A DNA stretch of 64,000 nucleotides from Promicromonospora sp. Populi (GTDB lineage Bacteria; Actinomycetota; Actinomycetes; Actinomycetales; Cellulomonadaceae), in assembly GCF_041081105.1 (NCBI RefSeq), contig NZ_CP163528.1, positions 4,774,001 through 4,838,000 on the forward strand, read 5' to 3'. Positions 9,758 to 18,170 of the stretch are shown one piece after another. Numbering within the stretch: the stretch's first letter is position 1; each line of letters opens with the position of its first letter. A program made the translations under genes and the position numbers. A model generated the notes under the pieces. The model worked only from the letters and a program-made list of their open reading frames with translations, searched no databases and was not told the origin of the DNA.

Positions 9758-10459
9758 TCACCCGATTTCGAGGACCGCCACCCGCCAGACCCCGCGGCGC
9801 GCCTCCAGCCGCACGGCAGCGGCACGGACCCGGCCCTCGTCGTGCAGGATCACTGTCGCCTCGGCCGAGCTGTCGCCCAGCCGGACCATCCGGACGCGCC
9901 GGACCGTTGCCGCGTGTGCCTTCGGGCGCGGCGCGCGGTGCTGCCGGGCCTCCCGCATGAGCCGCCCCCGCTCCAGCAGCTGGTCGTAGACCTGCGGCGT
10001 GACCCAGCGCGCGAGCTGGGCCGCCGGGCGCTCGCCCCGGAGCACCTCCACCGCGGCACGGACCACCCGACATACCTGCGCGGTGGGGTCGGGCAGGGCG
10101 GGATCCGGCTCGGGTGCCGGACGCCCGGACACCGCCTCGAGGGCGGCCGCCGCGTTCTGCAGCTCCGGGTACGGCGTGCCGCCGATCCGCATGCGCCGCA
10201 GCCGTCGGCCGATCCCGGGCCCGGTGACGGGCCCGACGAGCGGTGCGACAGGTCGGCGCGCCGGCGACGGGGTGCCTGACGTGGTCGAGCTCGATCGTGC
10301 TGGCGACGACGGCCCCGACGGGACGGGGGTCGGTCGCGCCAGTCTCGGGCTCGGCGGGTTCTGGTTCGGTGTGCTCGGGCGGCGCGGGGGCGCGTCGTCG
10401 GGTGCGGCAGCCGGTGGGGCGTCGGACGGAGCGGGCGGTGGGACGTCGACAGCGGTCAT
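9758..10459 (-). CDS. Rv3235-family protein
   Basis: The 233-residue product has a disordered N-terminus rich in Pro, Ala and Ser (residues 1-75) and a conserved C-terminal domain (about 135-233) with 'LARWVTPQVYDQLLERGRLMREA' (read in parts) and a final strand pattern ending 'RRGVWRVAVLEIG'. This matches the actinobacterial Rv3235 family, whose function is unknown; it is often encoded near secA and LysM proteins. An AGGAG box lies seven bases before the ATG. The LysM gene lies 98 bases upstream in the same direction, so the two may be co-transcribed. It converges with the kinase gene, one base apart. Confidence 0.75.
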   Translation of the reverse strand: MTAVDVPPPAPSDAPPAAAPDDAPPRRPSTPNQNPPSPRLARPTPVPSGPSSPARSSSTTSGTPSPARRPVAPLVGPVTGPGIGRRLRRMRIGGTPYPELQNAAAALEAVSGRPAPEPDPALPDPTAQVCRVVRAAVEVLRGERPAAQLARWVTPQVYDQLLERGRLMREARQHRAPRPKAHAATVRRVRMVRLGDSSAEATVILHDEGRVRAAAVRLEARRGVWRVAVLEIG

Positions 10460-10557
10460 GCGCTCTCCTGGGGCGTGGCGGTGGTGGTGGGCGTGAGTGG
10501 CGTGCGGTGGCGTCTGGTCGGGGCGGAGATCAGTCGCGAGTGCGCGGGGCGGCGGCG

Positions 10558-11442
10558 TCAGGGCTCGCGCAGCACCATGCCCGGGTGGATCAGGTCGGGG
10601 TCGGGGCCCAGCGTCTGCCGGTTGGCCTCGTGCCACCGCGGCACGGCGGCGGCGATCTCGGCGTCGGACGGGTCCGCCGTCGCCTGCTCGGCGGCGAGCC
10701 GGTCGGCCGCGATCGCCCAGAGTGTGTCTCCCGGCTCGACCACCACTACCGGCTCGCGTCCCGTCCCGGTGCCCTGGCCTCGGTTGACCAGCGAGGTGCG
10801 ATCCGGCGCCGGCCTGGGTCGCGACGCGGCTGCGCCCTGGGTCGGCTGCCAGCCGAGCTCGAGCACAACTGCGGAGTCGGGGTCCGCTGACGAGGCGGCC
10901 CCGGCGCCCCAGTCCGGCACGGCCATCGCCGTCGGGGCGGTCAGGGCTAGACCGAGCCCTGCACCAGCGGCGACCCGGGCGAGGCGGCGTATAACCGCCG
11001 GTGCGTGCAGCGCCACCGTCCGTTCGCCCGCTGCCCAGCGCAGGCCGGAGCGGCCCGCCAGCACCCAGGCCAGCGCGACGAAGGCGTGCAGCCCCACCCA
11101 GCTCGCCAGCACGGTGCCGACGGCCACCGCCGCGAGCTCGACGATGTCCTCGACCGGGAAGAGCGCCGAGCCCAGGCCCGCGCCCACCTGCCAGGTCCGT
11201 GCGGCGAGCACGCCGGCCGCCACGACCAGGACGATGCCAAGAGCCAGCAGCCCGGCGAGCCCGTGCCAGGTGCGCGGCGGGTGCGCTGCGCCATCGTGCC
11301 GCGTGCCCGGCGGACGCGACGCGCCGTCGTGCCACGCGTGCGGCGGACGCGACGCGCCGTCCCAGTCCTCTGTCCACGGGCACTGCTGACGACTCTTTGC
11401 TCCGTACGACGGCGATGTGTGCCTGAGGGCGCTGCTCGACAT
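10558..11442 (-). CDS. LysM-domain membrane protein
   Basis: 294 residues from an ATG preceded by AGGGGGA. The N-terminal 45 residues contain three near-identical 11-residue units (DGASRPP followed by HAWH, GTRH and a variant), then several transmembrane segments (about 47-67, 80-100, 110-130 and 150-172). A C-terminal LysM domain (about 245-294) carries the motif VEPGDTLWAIAADRL and ends with a 'LIHPGMVL' signature. LysM binds peptidoglycan, so the protein probably links membrane and cell wall. Neighbouring an Rv3235-family gene, as in other actinobacteria, suggests a cell-envelope role. Confidence 0.8.
   Translation of the reverse strand: MSSSALRHTSPSYGAKSRQQCPWTEDWDGASRPPHAWHDGASRPPGTRHDGAAHPPRTWHGLAGLLALGIVLVVAAGVLAARTWQVGAGLGSALFPVEDIVELAAVAVGTVLASWVGLHAFVALAWVLAGRSGLRWAAGERTVALHAPAVIRRLARVAAGAGLGLALTAPTAMAVPDWGAGAASSADPDSAVVLELGWQPTQGAAASRPRPAPDRTSLVNRGQGTGTGREPVVVVEPGDTLWAIAADRLAAEQATADPSDAEIAAAVPRWHEANRQTLGPDPDLIHPGMVLREP
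11266..11364 (-). repeat. 33-bp tandem repeat inside the LysM gene
   Basis: About three copies of a 33-base unit encode 11-residue repeats of the form D-G-A-S-R-P-P-x-x-x-H. The last two copies are nearly identical at DNA level (GGACGCGACGCGCCGTC in both); the first has diverged. The edges are approximate. Confidence 0.65.
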
Positions 11443-11595
11443 GGTTCCCCCTGCGATGGTCGGAATCCGGCGTGGATGACTACTCAATCCGACGATGATG
11501 GTTGTTGATATCGTCCGGTGCTCGATATTCAACAACGGTGTCGTCGGGGTGTCTACCGGAGAGCGGGATGGCTGTGGATAGCGCAGGGTGGCACC

Positions 11596-12150
11596 ATGAC
11601 ATCCACGCAGCCGGTAGGTCCCACCCGATGGGAGGCGCTGTTCGGCGACCTCGAGGCGCAGGCGCGTGCGCAGTCAGCGGCCGAGGCCGACGCCCTCGTG
11701 TCCGAGCTGACGCGTGCCGAGCACGCGACGATGATGCTCGCGGACCGATTCCGCGCCGCTATAGGGACCGAGGTCACCCTCGAGCTGCTCGACGGCGCTG
11801 CGCTGCGCGGCATCGTGCGGGAGGCGGCGGACGAGTGGGCCCTGCTCCAGGGGGTCCGGCCGGAACCGGCCGGCCTGCACCTGGTGCCGTTGGCCGCGAT
11901 CGCCGGAGTGAACGGGCTGGGTCGTCAGGCGGCGTCAGCGACGTCGCGGCGAGACCTGCTTGGTCTCGGTCCCGTGCTGCGGACTCTCCAGCGCGACCGC
12001 GCGCGGGTCACGGTGCGCACGCTCGGCGGAACCGTGGGTGGGCGGATTGCACGGGTCGGCAAAGATCACCTGGACATCGATGTACTCGATGATCGCGGAA
12101 CCCGGCTGGTTCCGTTCTCGGCCTTGCTGGCCGTGAGCGAAGCGCCCTGA
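11596..12150 (+). CDS. Hypothetical protein, possibly two Sm/SH3-like barrels
   Basis: The 184-residue product has no clear family name. After a helical N-terminus (1-55) it shows two strand-rich segments: about 56-95 ('GTEVTLELLDGAALRGIVREAADEW' region) and about 133-180 ('VTVRTLGGTVGGRIARVGKDHLDI'), each with the short-strand, G-x-I/V turn pattern of small beta-barrels such as Sm-like folds. This is an inference from pattern only. The ATG is preceded by a weak GGGTGG. It is divergent from the LysM gene and converges on the BldC-like gene with a hairpin in between. Confidence 0.6.
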   Translation: MTSTQPVGPTRWEALFGDLEAQARAQSAAEADALVSELTRAEHATMMLADRFRAAIGTEVTLELLDGAALRGIVREAADEWALLQGVRPEPAGLHLVPLAAIAGVNGLGRQAASATSRRDLLGLGPVLRTLQRDRARVTVRTLGGTVGGRIARVGKDHLDIDVLDDRGTRLVPFSALLAVSEAP

Positions 12151-12177
12151 ACTTGTCGGCAATGCCGGTAAATGGAG

Positions 12178-12216
12178 CGGGACCGATGCCACTCCGCATG
12201 GAGTGGTCCGGTCCCG
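12178..12216. terminator. Bidirectional hairpin terminator
   Basis: An outer stem CGGGACC/GGTCCCG (12178-12184 with 12210-12216) encloses an inner stem CCACTCC/GGAGTGG (12189-12195 with 12200-12206). It sits between two convergent genes ending at 12150 and 12232. Confidence 0.65.
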
Positions 12217-12231
12217 TGTGCGACGGGCCTT

Positions 12232-12450
12232 TCAGGCGTCCGTGGTCGCAGAACCCTTGAGCCGCTCACGGCTCTTTGCATACATGCGCTCGATGTATGC
12301 CTCGAGCTCCGCGGCCTCGACCCGCCAGACCTTCTTGGGGCCTACCTGGATGGCGGGAAGGTCACCGGTCCGCACCAGTGCGTACCCCTGGGCCATCGAG
12401 ATGTTCAGGGTCTCGACCACATCGGCCAGAGAGAGAAAGCGCTTTTCCAT
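12232..12450 (-). CDS. BldC-like small helix-turn-helix protein
   Basis: A 72-residue protein consisting almost entirely of a MerR-like winged helix without effector domain: FLSLADVVETLNIS (helix 1-2), 'GYALVRTGDLPAIQVG' and the wing 'KKVWRVEAAELEAYIERMY'. This is the size and layout of BldC/excisionase-like actinobacterial DNA-binding proteins that bind direct repeats cooperatively. The gene is usually found in this chromosomal context (near LysM and Rv3235-like genes). Targets are unknown. The upstream side faces the SAF/CpaE-like pair across a 195-base gap and may share its regulatory region. Confidence 0.82.
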   Translation of the reverse strand: MEKRFLSLADVVETLNISMAQGYALVRTGDLPAIQVGPKKVWRVEAAELEAYIERMYAKSRERLKGSATTDA

Positions 12451-12645
12451 GGGAACAGTGTGGCACGAGACACCGACATGAGGGGGTTATCCACAAGAAG
12501 TGTTTATCTGATGCCGGATCGGCGACGTTCGATCACTATGGTTCCGGCGCTCTGCCTGGGCTGTGCCCCATTGTGTCCAGATCAGCACTTCAACTTGTAC
12601 TCGACGTTCTACTCAAAGTCCACCAAAGTACGCGGAAGGACCAAG

Positions 12646-13326
12646 ATGTCGTATGCCCCGGCGCCCCAAGTCCCGGGCCAGGGTCTCCCGGAGCCGGTCG
12701 CTACCCGGCTGCGCCGACCCCGCTGGCGCGACCCGCGGCTCGTGACCGGCATCGTCATCGTGGCTCTGTCCGTGGCGCTCGGCTCCTGGGTGGTTGCGAC
12801 CGCGAGCCGGACCGTCCCGGTGTTCGTCGCGGACGGAGCCCTGACTCCCGGCACGCCGCTCACCGCGGACGCGCTCCGCACCGTCGACGTCCGACTCGGG
12901 GCCGGGGCGGGCCGGTACCTCCCCGCGGACGAGGCGTTGCCGGCGGATCTCGTGGCGCTCCGCGTCGTGGACGACGGCGAGCTGGTCCCGCTGACCGCCC
13001 TCGGTGCCGATGCTGATGTCCGGTCCGTGGCGGTACCGGTCGCCTCCGGCCTCTCGGACCGGATCCGCACGGGCGCGGTGGTGGACCTGTGGTTCGTGCC
13101 GGAGGCACCCGTCACGCCGGAGCCGGGTGCGGCCAGACCGGAGCCGAGCACGCTCGCGCGCGACGTCGTCGTCGAACAGGTGGACGCCGAGGACGGGGCC
13201 ATCGTGGTGGACGGCACCGTCACGCTGCACGTGCTGGTGCCCGCCGACTCCCTCCCGACGGTGCTCTCCGCGCTCTCGGACACGGGCACGGTCACGGTAG
13301 TTCCCGTGGCGGGCGGTCTCCGATGA
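12646..13326 (+). CDS. SAF-domain membrane protein (CpaB-like)
   Basis: 226 residues from the ATG at 12646 (GGAAGGA upstream). One transmembrane segment at about residues 32-54 is followed by a SAF domain (about 58-125, 'VFVADGALTPGTPLTADALRTVDV' region) and a C-terminal beta-rich part. The architecture resembles CpaB/RcpC pilus-assembly proteins and FlgA-type SAF proteins. The gene overlaps the next gene by four bases (ATGA), and that gene encodes a CpaE-like ATPase, so the two act together. No cpaF/tadA, tadB/C or pilin genes follow, so this is a stand-alone pair rather than a Flp pilus locus. Confidence 0.75.
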   Translation: MSYAPAPQVPGQGLPEPVATRLRRPRWRDPRLVTGIVIVALSVALGSWVVATASRTVPVFVADGALTPGTPLTADALRTVDVRLGAGAGRYLPADEALPADLVALRVVDDGELVPLTALGADADVRSVAVPVASGLSDRIRTGAVVDLWFVPEAPVTPEPGAARPEPSTLARDVVVEQVDAEDGAIVVDGTVTLHVLVPADSLPTVLSALSDTGTVTVVPVAGGLR

Positions 13327-14606
13327 GCGAGGAACGAGTGGTCACCGTCCTGGTGGCGGTGCACACGCCCGAGGACGAGGCGGCGGCGGTCACCGCCCTC
13401 GGCGCGCAGTCGCAGGTGACGGTGGCCCGGCGGTGCGCGGAGCTGACCGAGCTGCTGGCGGCGGCCGAGGCGGGCGCCGGTACGGCCGCCGTCGTCTCCG
13501 GGGACCTGCCCGGCCTGGACCGGGACGCGGTGGCGCGGTTGCGCGGGGCGGGGCTGCGCGTGGTCGCGATCGAGGACCCGGCCACGCCCGCCGAACGGCT
13601 CGCCGGGCTGGGCTGCGACGTCGTGGTGGCGAGCGGGGACACGGAGAGCCTGGTCGCCGGGGTCCGGGGCGACGCGCCGGAGGTCGCCGAGCTCACGGCC
13701 GGGCTGCCCGGACCCGGGGCCGGTCCCGGCATGATCATCGCCGTCTGGGGCCCGGCCGGGTCGCCCGGGCGGACCACCACCGCCATCGAGCTCGCCGCCG
13801 CGCTCGCCGGGGTGGGCGCCCAGGCGGCGCGTCGCTCCGGCCTGCTGCGCAGGCATCGCCCCGCGCCGGCCGCCGTCGCCGCGGGGCAGGTGCTCCTGGC
13901 CGACGCCGACACGTACGCGTCCTCCGTGACCTCGCGCCTCGGCCTGCTCGACGACGCTCCCGGCCTGGCCGCCGCCGCTCGTTCGGCCGGGCAAGGGGCG
14001 CTCGACGTGCGGACGCTCGCCCGGCACAGCCCGATGGCGCTGCCCGGAGTGCGGGTCCTGACGGGCATCACCCGTGCGTCCCGCTGGCCGGAGCTGCCGG
14101 CCACCTCGCTCGACGTGGTCTTCCAGCGCTGCCGCGAGCTGGCCGCCTGGACGGTGGTCGACTGCGGGCCGGTTCTCGAGGCCGACGAGCTCCTCATGTA
14201 CGACACACGCGCACCGCAGCGCAACGGCGCGACCCTGAGCGCGCTGCAGGCCGCGGACATCGTGGTGGTGGTCGGTGGGGCGGACCCGGTGGGGCTGCAG
14301 CGCCTCGTGCGCGGCCTGGAGGACCTGCGGGACGCCTCGGTGCCGGTGCCGGCGGCCCGCCTCGTGGTGGTCAACCGGGTGCGCGTCTCCGCCGTCGGAC
14401 GGCGGGCCGATGCCCAGGTGCGCGACGCGCTCGCGCGGTACGCCGGGGTGGAGGACGTCTACCTCGTGCCCGACGACCCGGCGGGCCTGGACGCCGCGCT
14501 GCTGGCAGGCCGGGTGCTGGCGGAGTGCGCGCCCGGATCCCCGGCGCGCGCCGCCTTCGTCGGGCTCGCCGACCGCGTCCGGGAGCTGGTCCCCGCCGTC
14601 GTCTGA
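13323..14606 (+). CDS. CpaE/MinD-like P-loop protein
   Basis: The 427-residue product has an N-terminal receiver-like segment (about 1-125; 'VVSGDLPGLDRDAVARLRGAGLRVVAIED' region, without a phosphoacceptor pattern I can confirm) and a C-terminal MinD/ParA-type domain (about 137-420). The deviant Walker A reads WGPAGSPGRTTTA, with Arg where the conserved Lys normally contacts the phosphates, so ATPase activity may be altered. The switch region 'WTVVDCGP' and 'VVVVGGADPVGLQRLV' are present. It is translationally coupled to the SAF-domain gene. A role in envelope protein localisation or secretion is likely but not shown. Confidence 0.75.
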   Translation: MSEERVVTVLVAVHTPEDEAAAVTALGAQSQVTVARRCAELTELLAAAEAGAGTAAVVSGDLPGLDRDAVARLRGAGLRVVAIEDPATPAERLAGLGCDVVVASGDTESLVAGVRGDAPEVAELTAGLPGPGAGPGMIIAVWGPAGSPGRTTTAIELAAALAGVGAQAARRSGLLRRHRPAPAAVAAGQVLLADADTYASSVTSRLGLLDDAPGLAAAARSAGQGALDVRTLARHSPMALPGVRVLTGITRASRWPELPATSLDVVFQRCRELAAWTVVDCGPVLEADELLMYDTRAPQRNGATLSALQAADIVVVVGGADPVGLQRLVRGLEDLRDASVPVPAARLVVVNRVRVSAVGRRADAQVRDALARYAGVEDVYLVPDDPAGLDAALLAGRVLAECAPGSPARAAFVGLADRVRELVPAVV

Positions 14607-14704
14607 GGCCGTCGTGTGAGGCACGTGCCGGGAGCGCGACCCGGGTAACAATCCGCCCGACCGGCGCGGCTTGGCGCCATGTTTGTGACATCCGACGCTA
14701 AGTT

Positions 14705-15505
14705 GTGCCCGTGCCCGCCGTGACGAAGGACAACTACGCCGACGACCTGCGTCTGGCGCACGTGATCGCCGACCAGGTCGACTCCATCACCATGTCGCGG
14801 TTCCGGGCGCTGGACCTCAAGGTCGAGACCAAGCCGGACCTCACGCCGGTGTCCGACGCCGACCGTGCGGCCGAGGACTTCATCCGCGGCCAGCTCGCCC
14901 GGGCCCGCACGCGCGACGCGATAGTCGGCGAGGAGTACGGCTCAGCCGGCAACGGTGCGCGGCGCTGGATCATCGACCCGATCGACGGCACCAAGAACTT
15001 CGTGCGTGGTGTCCCCGTGTGGGCCACGCTGATCGCCCTGGCCGACGGCGAAGAGGTAGTTGTCGGCCTCGTCAGCGCGCCCGCTCTGGGCCGCCGCTGG
15101 TGGGCGGCCAAGGGATCGGGCGCGTGGACCGGAAAGTCGCTGGCAGCCGCGTCGCGCATGTCCGTGTCGGGCGTCTCGCGGCTCGCGGACGCGTCGTTCA
15201 GCTATGCGTCCCTCGGCGGCTGGGAGGAGCGCGGCAAGCTGGAGGGCTTCCTCAACCTGACTCGCGCGTGCGCCCGCACCCGCGGGTACGGCGACTTCTG
15301 GTCGTACATGCTGGTGGCCGACGGCGCCGTCGACATCGCCGCGGAGCCAGAGCTCGAGGTGTACGACATGGCCGCGCTCGTGCCGATCCTCACCGAGGCA
15401 GGCGGCACGTTCACGTCGCTCGAGGGCAAGCCCGGGCCGTGGGGCGGCAACGCGGTGGCGACGAACGGAAAGCTGCACAAGGAAGTGCTCGACTTCCTGG
15501 CCTGA
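14705..15505 (+). CDS. hisN: Histidinol-phosphatase (inositol-monophosphatase family)
   Basis: A 266-residue member of the IMPase family matching actinobacterial HisN, which removes phosphate from L-histidinol phosphate in histidine biosynthesis. The metal-binding motifs are intact: GEEYG, DPIDGTKNF and, near the C-terminus, 'YDMAALVPILTEAGG'. The start is GTG at 14705 or, more likely, the GTG six bases later at 14711: a TAAGTT box (14699-14704) would place transcription initiation at 14711 and give a leaderless mRNA. The gene stands apart from other his genes, as usual for hisN. Confidence 0.88.
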   Translation: MPVPAVTKDNYADDLRLAHVIADQVDSITMSRFRALDLKVETKPDLTPVSDADRAAEDFIRGQLARARTRDAIVGEEYGSAGNGARRWIIDPIDGTKNFVRGVPVWATLIALADGEEVVVGLVSAPALGRRWWAAKGSGAWTGKSLAAASRMSVSGVSRLADASFSYASLGGWEERGKLEGFLNLTRACARTRGYGDFWSYMLVADGAVDIAAEPELEVYDMAALVPILTEAGGTFTSLEGKPGPWGGNAVATNGKLHKEVLDFLA

Positions 15506-15514
15506 GCGGGCCCC

Positions 15515-16087
15515 TCAGGCGCGCGGGATGCTCTTGAGCTCGCTCCAGTCGTACCAGAGAAGGTCGCGGTCGGTGACGCGCTGCAGCGCCTCGTCGAGCG
15601 CGGTCAGTGACTCCTCGCCGATCTCCGTGGTCGTCTCGGCGTCGCTCTCCTCGTCCGCGGCGGCCAGCACGTCCGCGATGTCGGACGCCGCTTCCACCTC
15701 GTCTACGTGCACGCAGACGATCGCGACGTTCTCGACGGTGCTGGTCACCTGAACTTCGGAGGCGACCGGCTCGTCGTCATCGGATGCTCCGCCGTCGGAT
15801 GCCCCGCCCTCCGAGGCCAGGCCGATCGCCGCGTCCGGGACCTCTACCGTGATGATCACCCGCTGGTGCGGGGCGTCCGGGCGGCCGGCGATCAGCGCGA
15901 GGGAGTCGTCGGCGGCGTTCAGTGCGGCGGTGTACTCGAGGCTCTCGGCGTCCTCGTCGGGCAGGGTCGCCTCGAGCTGCTTCGTGACGGCGTGCGCAGT
16001 GCGCGGGGCGACGGTCCAGCGGGCCGCGTCGGCGGTGTGGGTGACGGCGTCGAGCTCGTCGAGCGTGGCGGGCACGTAGATGCGCAT
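15515..16087 (-). CDS. DUF6912-family protein
   Basis: The 190-residue acidic protein starts MRIYVPATLDELDAV and has a conserved N-terminal domain (1-90) plus a C-terminal part ending 'DRDLLWYDWSELKSIP', the pattern of the actinobacterial DUF6912 family, function unknown. Between them is a Gly/Ser/Asp-rich linker (about 93-110) containing a direct repeat GGASDGGASD. It converges on hisN nine bases away. Downstream of two oxidoreductase genes in the same direction, only three bases separate its start from the stop of the nearest, so it may belong to their transcript. Confidence 0.72.
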   Translation of the reverse strand: MRIYVPATLDELDAVTHTADAARWTVAPRTAHAVTKQLEATLPDEDAESLEYTAALNAADDSLALIAGRPDAPHQRVIITVEVPDAAIGLASEGGASDGGASDDDEPVASEVQVTSTVENVAIVCVHVDEVEAASDIADVLAAADEESDAETTTEIGEESLTALDEALQRVTDRDLLWYDWSELKSIPRA

Positions 16088-16090
16088 GTG

Positions 16091-17104
16091 CTAAGTGTGG
16101 GCCACGTCGACCGCACGACCCTCGCGCCACGACCGGTAGGCGGCCTCGACGATCGCGGTGGTGCGCACCCCGGCCTGGCCGTCCGGCTGCGGCGTGGTCC
16201 CGGTGCGGACGGCGTCGAGGAACGTCGTCAGGAGCGCCTCGTCGAGGTTCGGCCCGTAACCGAGCGACAGCTCGTTGGCCTTGGACTCCGACCAGCCCGA
16301 GACCCGGGGCGCGAACGGGTCGACGTCGATGAGGCCGGCGTCGGAGACCACCGAGAGCGTCAGGCCGCCCCAGATCGAGTGCGAGGCCGGCCGCGACCAG
16401 CTGCAGTCGATGGTGAGGTTGGTGCCGTCCGCGTAGGTGACCGTGACGATCCCCGCCGTCTCCACCGCGGCGTCCGGGTGCAGCAGGTTGTTGGCCGTCG
16501 CGTGCACCCGGACCGCCGGGACGCCGTCGAGCAGGGAGTCGACCAGGTCGGCGAGGTGAACGGTGTGGTCGGTCATCGCGCCCCCGCCGGCCAGCTCGGG
16601 GTCGGTGAACCAGGCTCGCACGGCGGGCACCTGGCCGTTGTTCGTGCCGGTGATCGCGTGGACCTTGCCGATGCGGCCCGCCCGGTACTGGTCGCGCAGG
16701 TCGGTGAACGCGGGAGAGAAGCGCACCGGGAACGCGACCATGAGCGGCACACCCGCGGCGGCGCAGGCGGCCACCATCGCCTCGGCGTCGGCTACCGACG
16801 TCGCGAGCGGCTTCTCGCAGAGCACCGCGGCGCCCGCTGCGGCGGCGGCCTCGACGTGCGCGCGGTGGCGCGCGTTCTCGGAGCAGACGATCACGGCGTC
16901 CGGCCCCCAGGCCAGCAGCTCCTCGTAGGTGTCCACGTAGCCGACGCCGAGCTCCGCGGCGAGCGCGGCGCCGCCCGACTCACCGGCCGGGCGGGTGACG
17001 GCGTCCGGGTCGGAGGTGAGCAGCTCGACGTCGGGCAGCGCCGCGAGCAGGCGCGCGTAACCGAGGGCGTGCGTGTGCGCGAACGACATCAGGGCGACCT
17101 TCAT
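16091..17104 (-). CDS. Gfo/Idh/MocA-family oxidoreductase
   Basis: 337 residues; NAD(P)-dependent oxidoreductase acting on a sugar or inositol-like substrate. The N-terminal Rossmann domain is slightly unusual ('MKVALMSFAHTHALGYARLL' region rather than the GxGxxG consensus), followed by the family motif CEKPLATS (about residue 95-102) and the C-terminal substrate domain. The start ATG at 17104 overlaps by four bases the stop of a second family member, so the two enzymes are translationally coupled and probably oxidise related substrates. The degenerate glycine motif is common in the sub-family that begins with '...HxHA...'. Substrate unknown. Confidence 0.85.
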   Translation of the reverse strand: MKVALMSFAHTHALGYARLLAALPDVELLTSDPDAVTRPAGESGGAALAAELGVGYVDTYEELLAWGPDAVIVCSENARHRAHVEAAAAAGAAVLCEKPLATSVADAEAMVAACAAAGVPLMVAFPVRFSPAFTDLRDQYRAGRIGKVHAITGTNNGQVPAVRAWFTDPELAGGGAMTDHTVHLADLVDSLLDGVPAVRVHATANNLLHPDAAVETAGIVTVTYADGTNLTIDCSWSRPASHSIWGGLTLSVVSDAGLIDVDPFAPRVSGWSESKANELSLGYGPNLDEALLTTFLDAVRTGTTPQPDGQAGVRTTAIVEAAYRSWREGRAVDVAHT

Positions 17105-18069
17105 CGTGGTCCCTCCAGTTCGACGACCTCGCCCAGGCCGAGGGAGCGGCGCGCGGCGTCGGCCACGCGGACGGCCTCGAGCCCGTCGGCGGCGGTGACC
17201 CGGGGCTGCGGGCCGCCGCGGAACGCCGCGAGGAACTCCCGCAGCTCGGTCAGGTACGGGCTCTCGCCGAGCGCCGCCGTCGGCACATAGCCGTCGGTGC
17301 CGGCCGCAGCCCCGCCGTTGACCCAGGTGGTGGGGTTCGTCGCGGAGTCGTACCGCAGCACGCCGCCCGTCCCGGCGACCTCGAAGCGCGTACGGAACGC
17401 CACCGGCCGGGCCGACCAGACCCCGCCGATGCTGCTCACGCTGCCCGACGTGTGGGTAAGCACCACCTGCGCCGCGACGGTGCCCGACCGGTCCGGCACG
17501 GAGCGCACCGCGCGCAGGGACGCGACGGGGCCCGCGTTCCAGGTGGCGAAGTCGATGTCGTGGATCATCAGGTCCATCACGATCCCGCCCGAGAGGTCCG
17601 AGTCGAGGAACCACGGCGAGGTCGGCATGACGCCCTGCCGGTCACAGCGCTGCACGGCGAGCGTGCCCAGGTCGCCGCGCTCTACGGCGTCGTGCACCAC
17701 CGCGTGCTCGGGGAAGTACCGCACCACATGCGCCGGGAACAGGCCGACCCCTGCGGCCGCGCAGGCGGCGATCATCGCCTCCGTGTCCTCGACGGTCAGC
17801 GCGAAGGGCTTCTCGCAGACGACGTCGCAGCCGGCCGCCGCCGCGGCCTCCACCAGGGCCCGGTGCGTGTGCGTCGGGGTGCAGATGTCGACGACGTCGC
17901 AGCGGGCGAGCAGCTCGTCCAGGGACGGGGCGACCTGTCCGCCGTACCGCGCGACGAGCTCGTCCGCGCCGTTCACGCTGTGCACGACGACCTCCACCCC
18001 GAGCTTGAGCCAGCCCGCGATATGGACTCCGGCGATCCCGCCGGCGCCGAGAAGTCCGACAGTGGTCAT
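17101..18069 (-). CDS. Gfo/Idh/MocA-family oxidoreductase
   Basis: A 322-residue enzyme of the same superfamily with a canonical Rossmann motif GLLGAGGIAGVH at the N-terminus and the catalytic-region motif CEKPFALT at about residues 92-99. 'VMDLMIHDIDFATW' in the C-terminal domain is the typical metal-free active-site helix with the conserved His. It is the first gene of a two-gene unit (four-base overlap with the gene ending at 16091). No transporter or sugar isomerase lies next to it, so the pathway cannot be named; inositol or sugar-acid catabolism is possible. Confidence 0.86.
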   Translation of the reverse strand: MTTVGLLGAGGIAGVHIAGWLKLGVEVVVHSVNGADELVARYGGQVAPSLDELLARCDVVDICTPTHTHRALVEAAAAAGCDVVCEKPFALTVEDTEAMIAACAAAGVGLFPAHVVRYFPEHAVVHDAVERGDLGTLAVQRCDRQGVMPTSPWFLDSDLSGGIVMDLMIHDIDFATWNAGPVASLRAVRSVPDRSGTVAAQVVLTHTSGSVSSIGGVWSARPVAFRTRFEVAGTGGVLRYDSATNPTTWVNGGAAAGTDGYVPTAALGESPYLTELREFLAAFRGGPQPRVTAADGLEAVRVADAARRSLGLGEVVELEGPR

Positions 18070-18170
18070 GGGACGAGGCTAGTGGGGCCGCGGCTCGTCC
18101 GGGGTGCGTTCTCGAGATGCGTGTTCGTCCTGGCTCGCTACCCTTTCCGCGAAGCCGACGAGGGGGACAA

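Noticed and set aside
15738..15760. GGTCACCTGAACTTC-like sequence resembling the shared hairpin arms
   Set aside because: It lies inside the DUF6912 coding region and has no complementary arm nearby.
16091..17614. Long upstream extension of the second oxidoreductase
   Set aside because: Homology to the family starts at MKVALM (17104) and the upstream part is a shadow of the other oxidoreductase; the ATG overlaps its stop.
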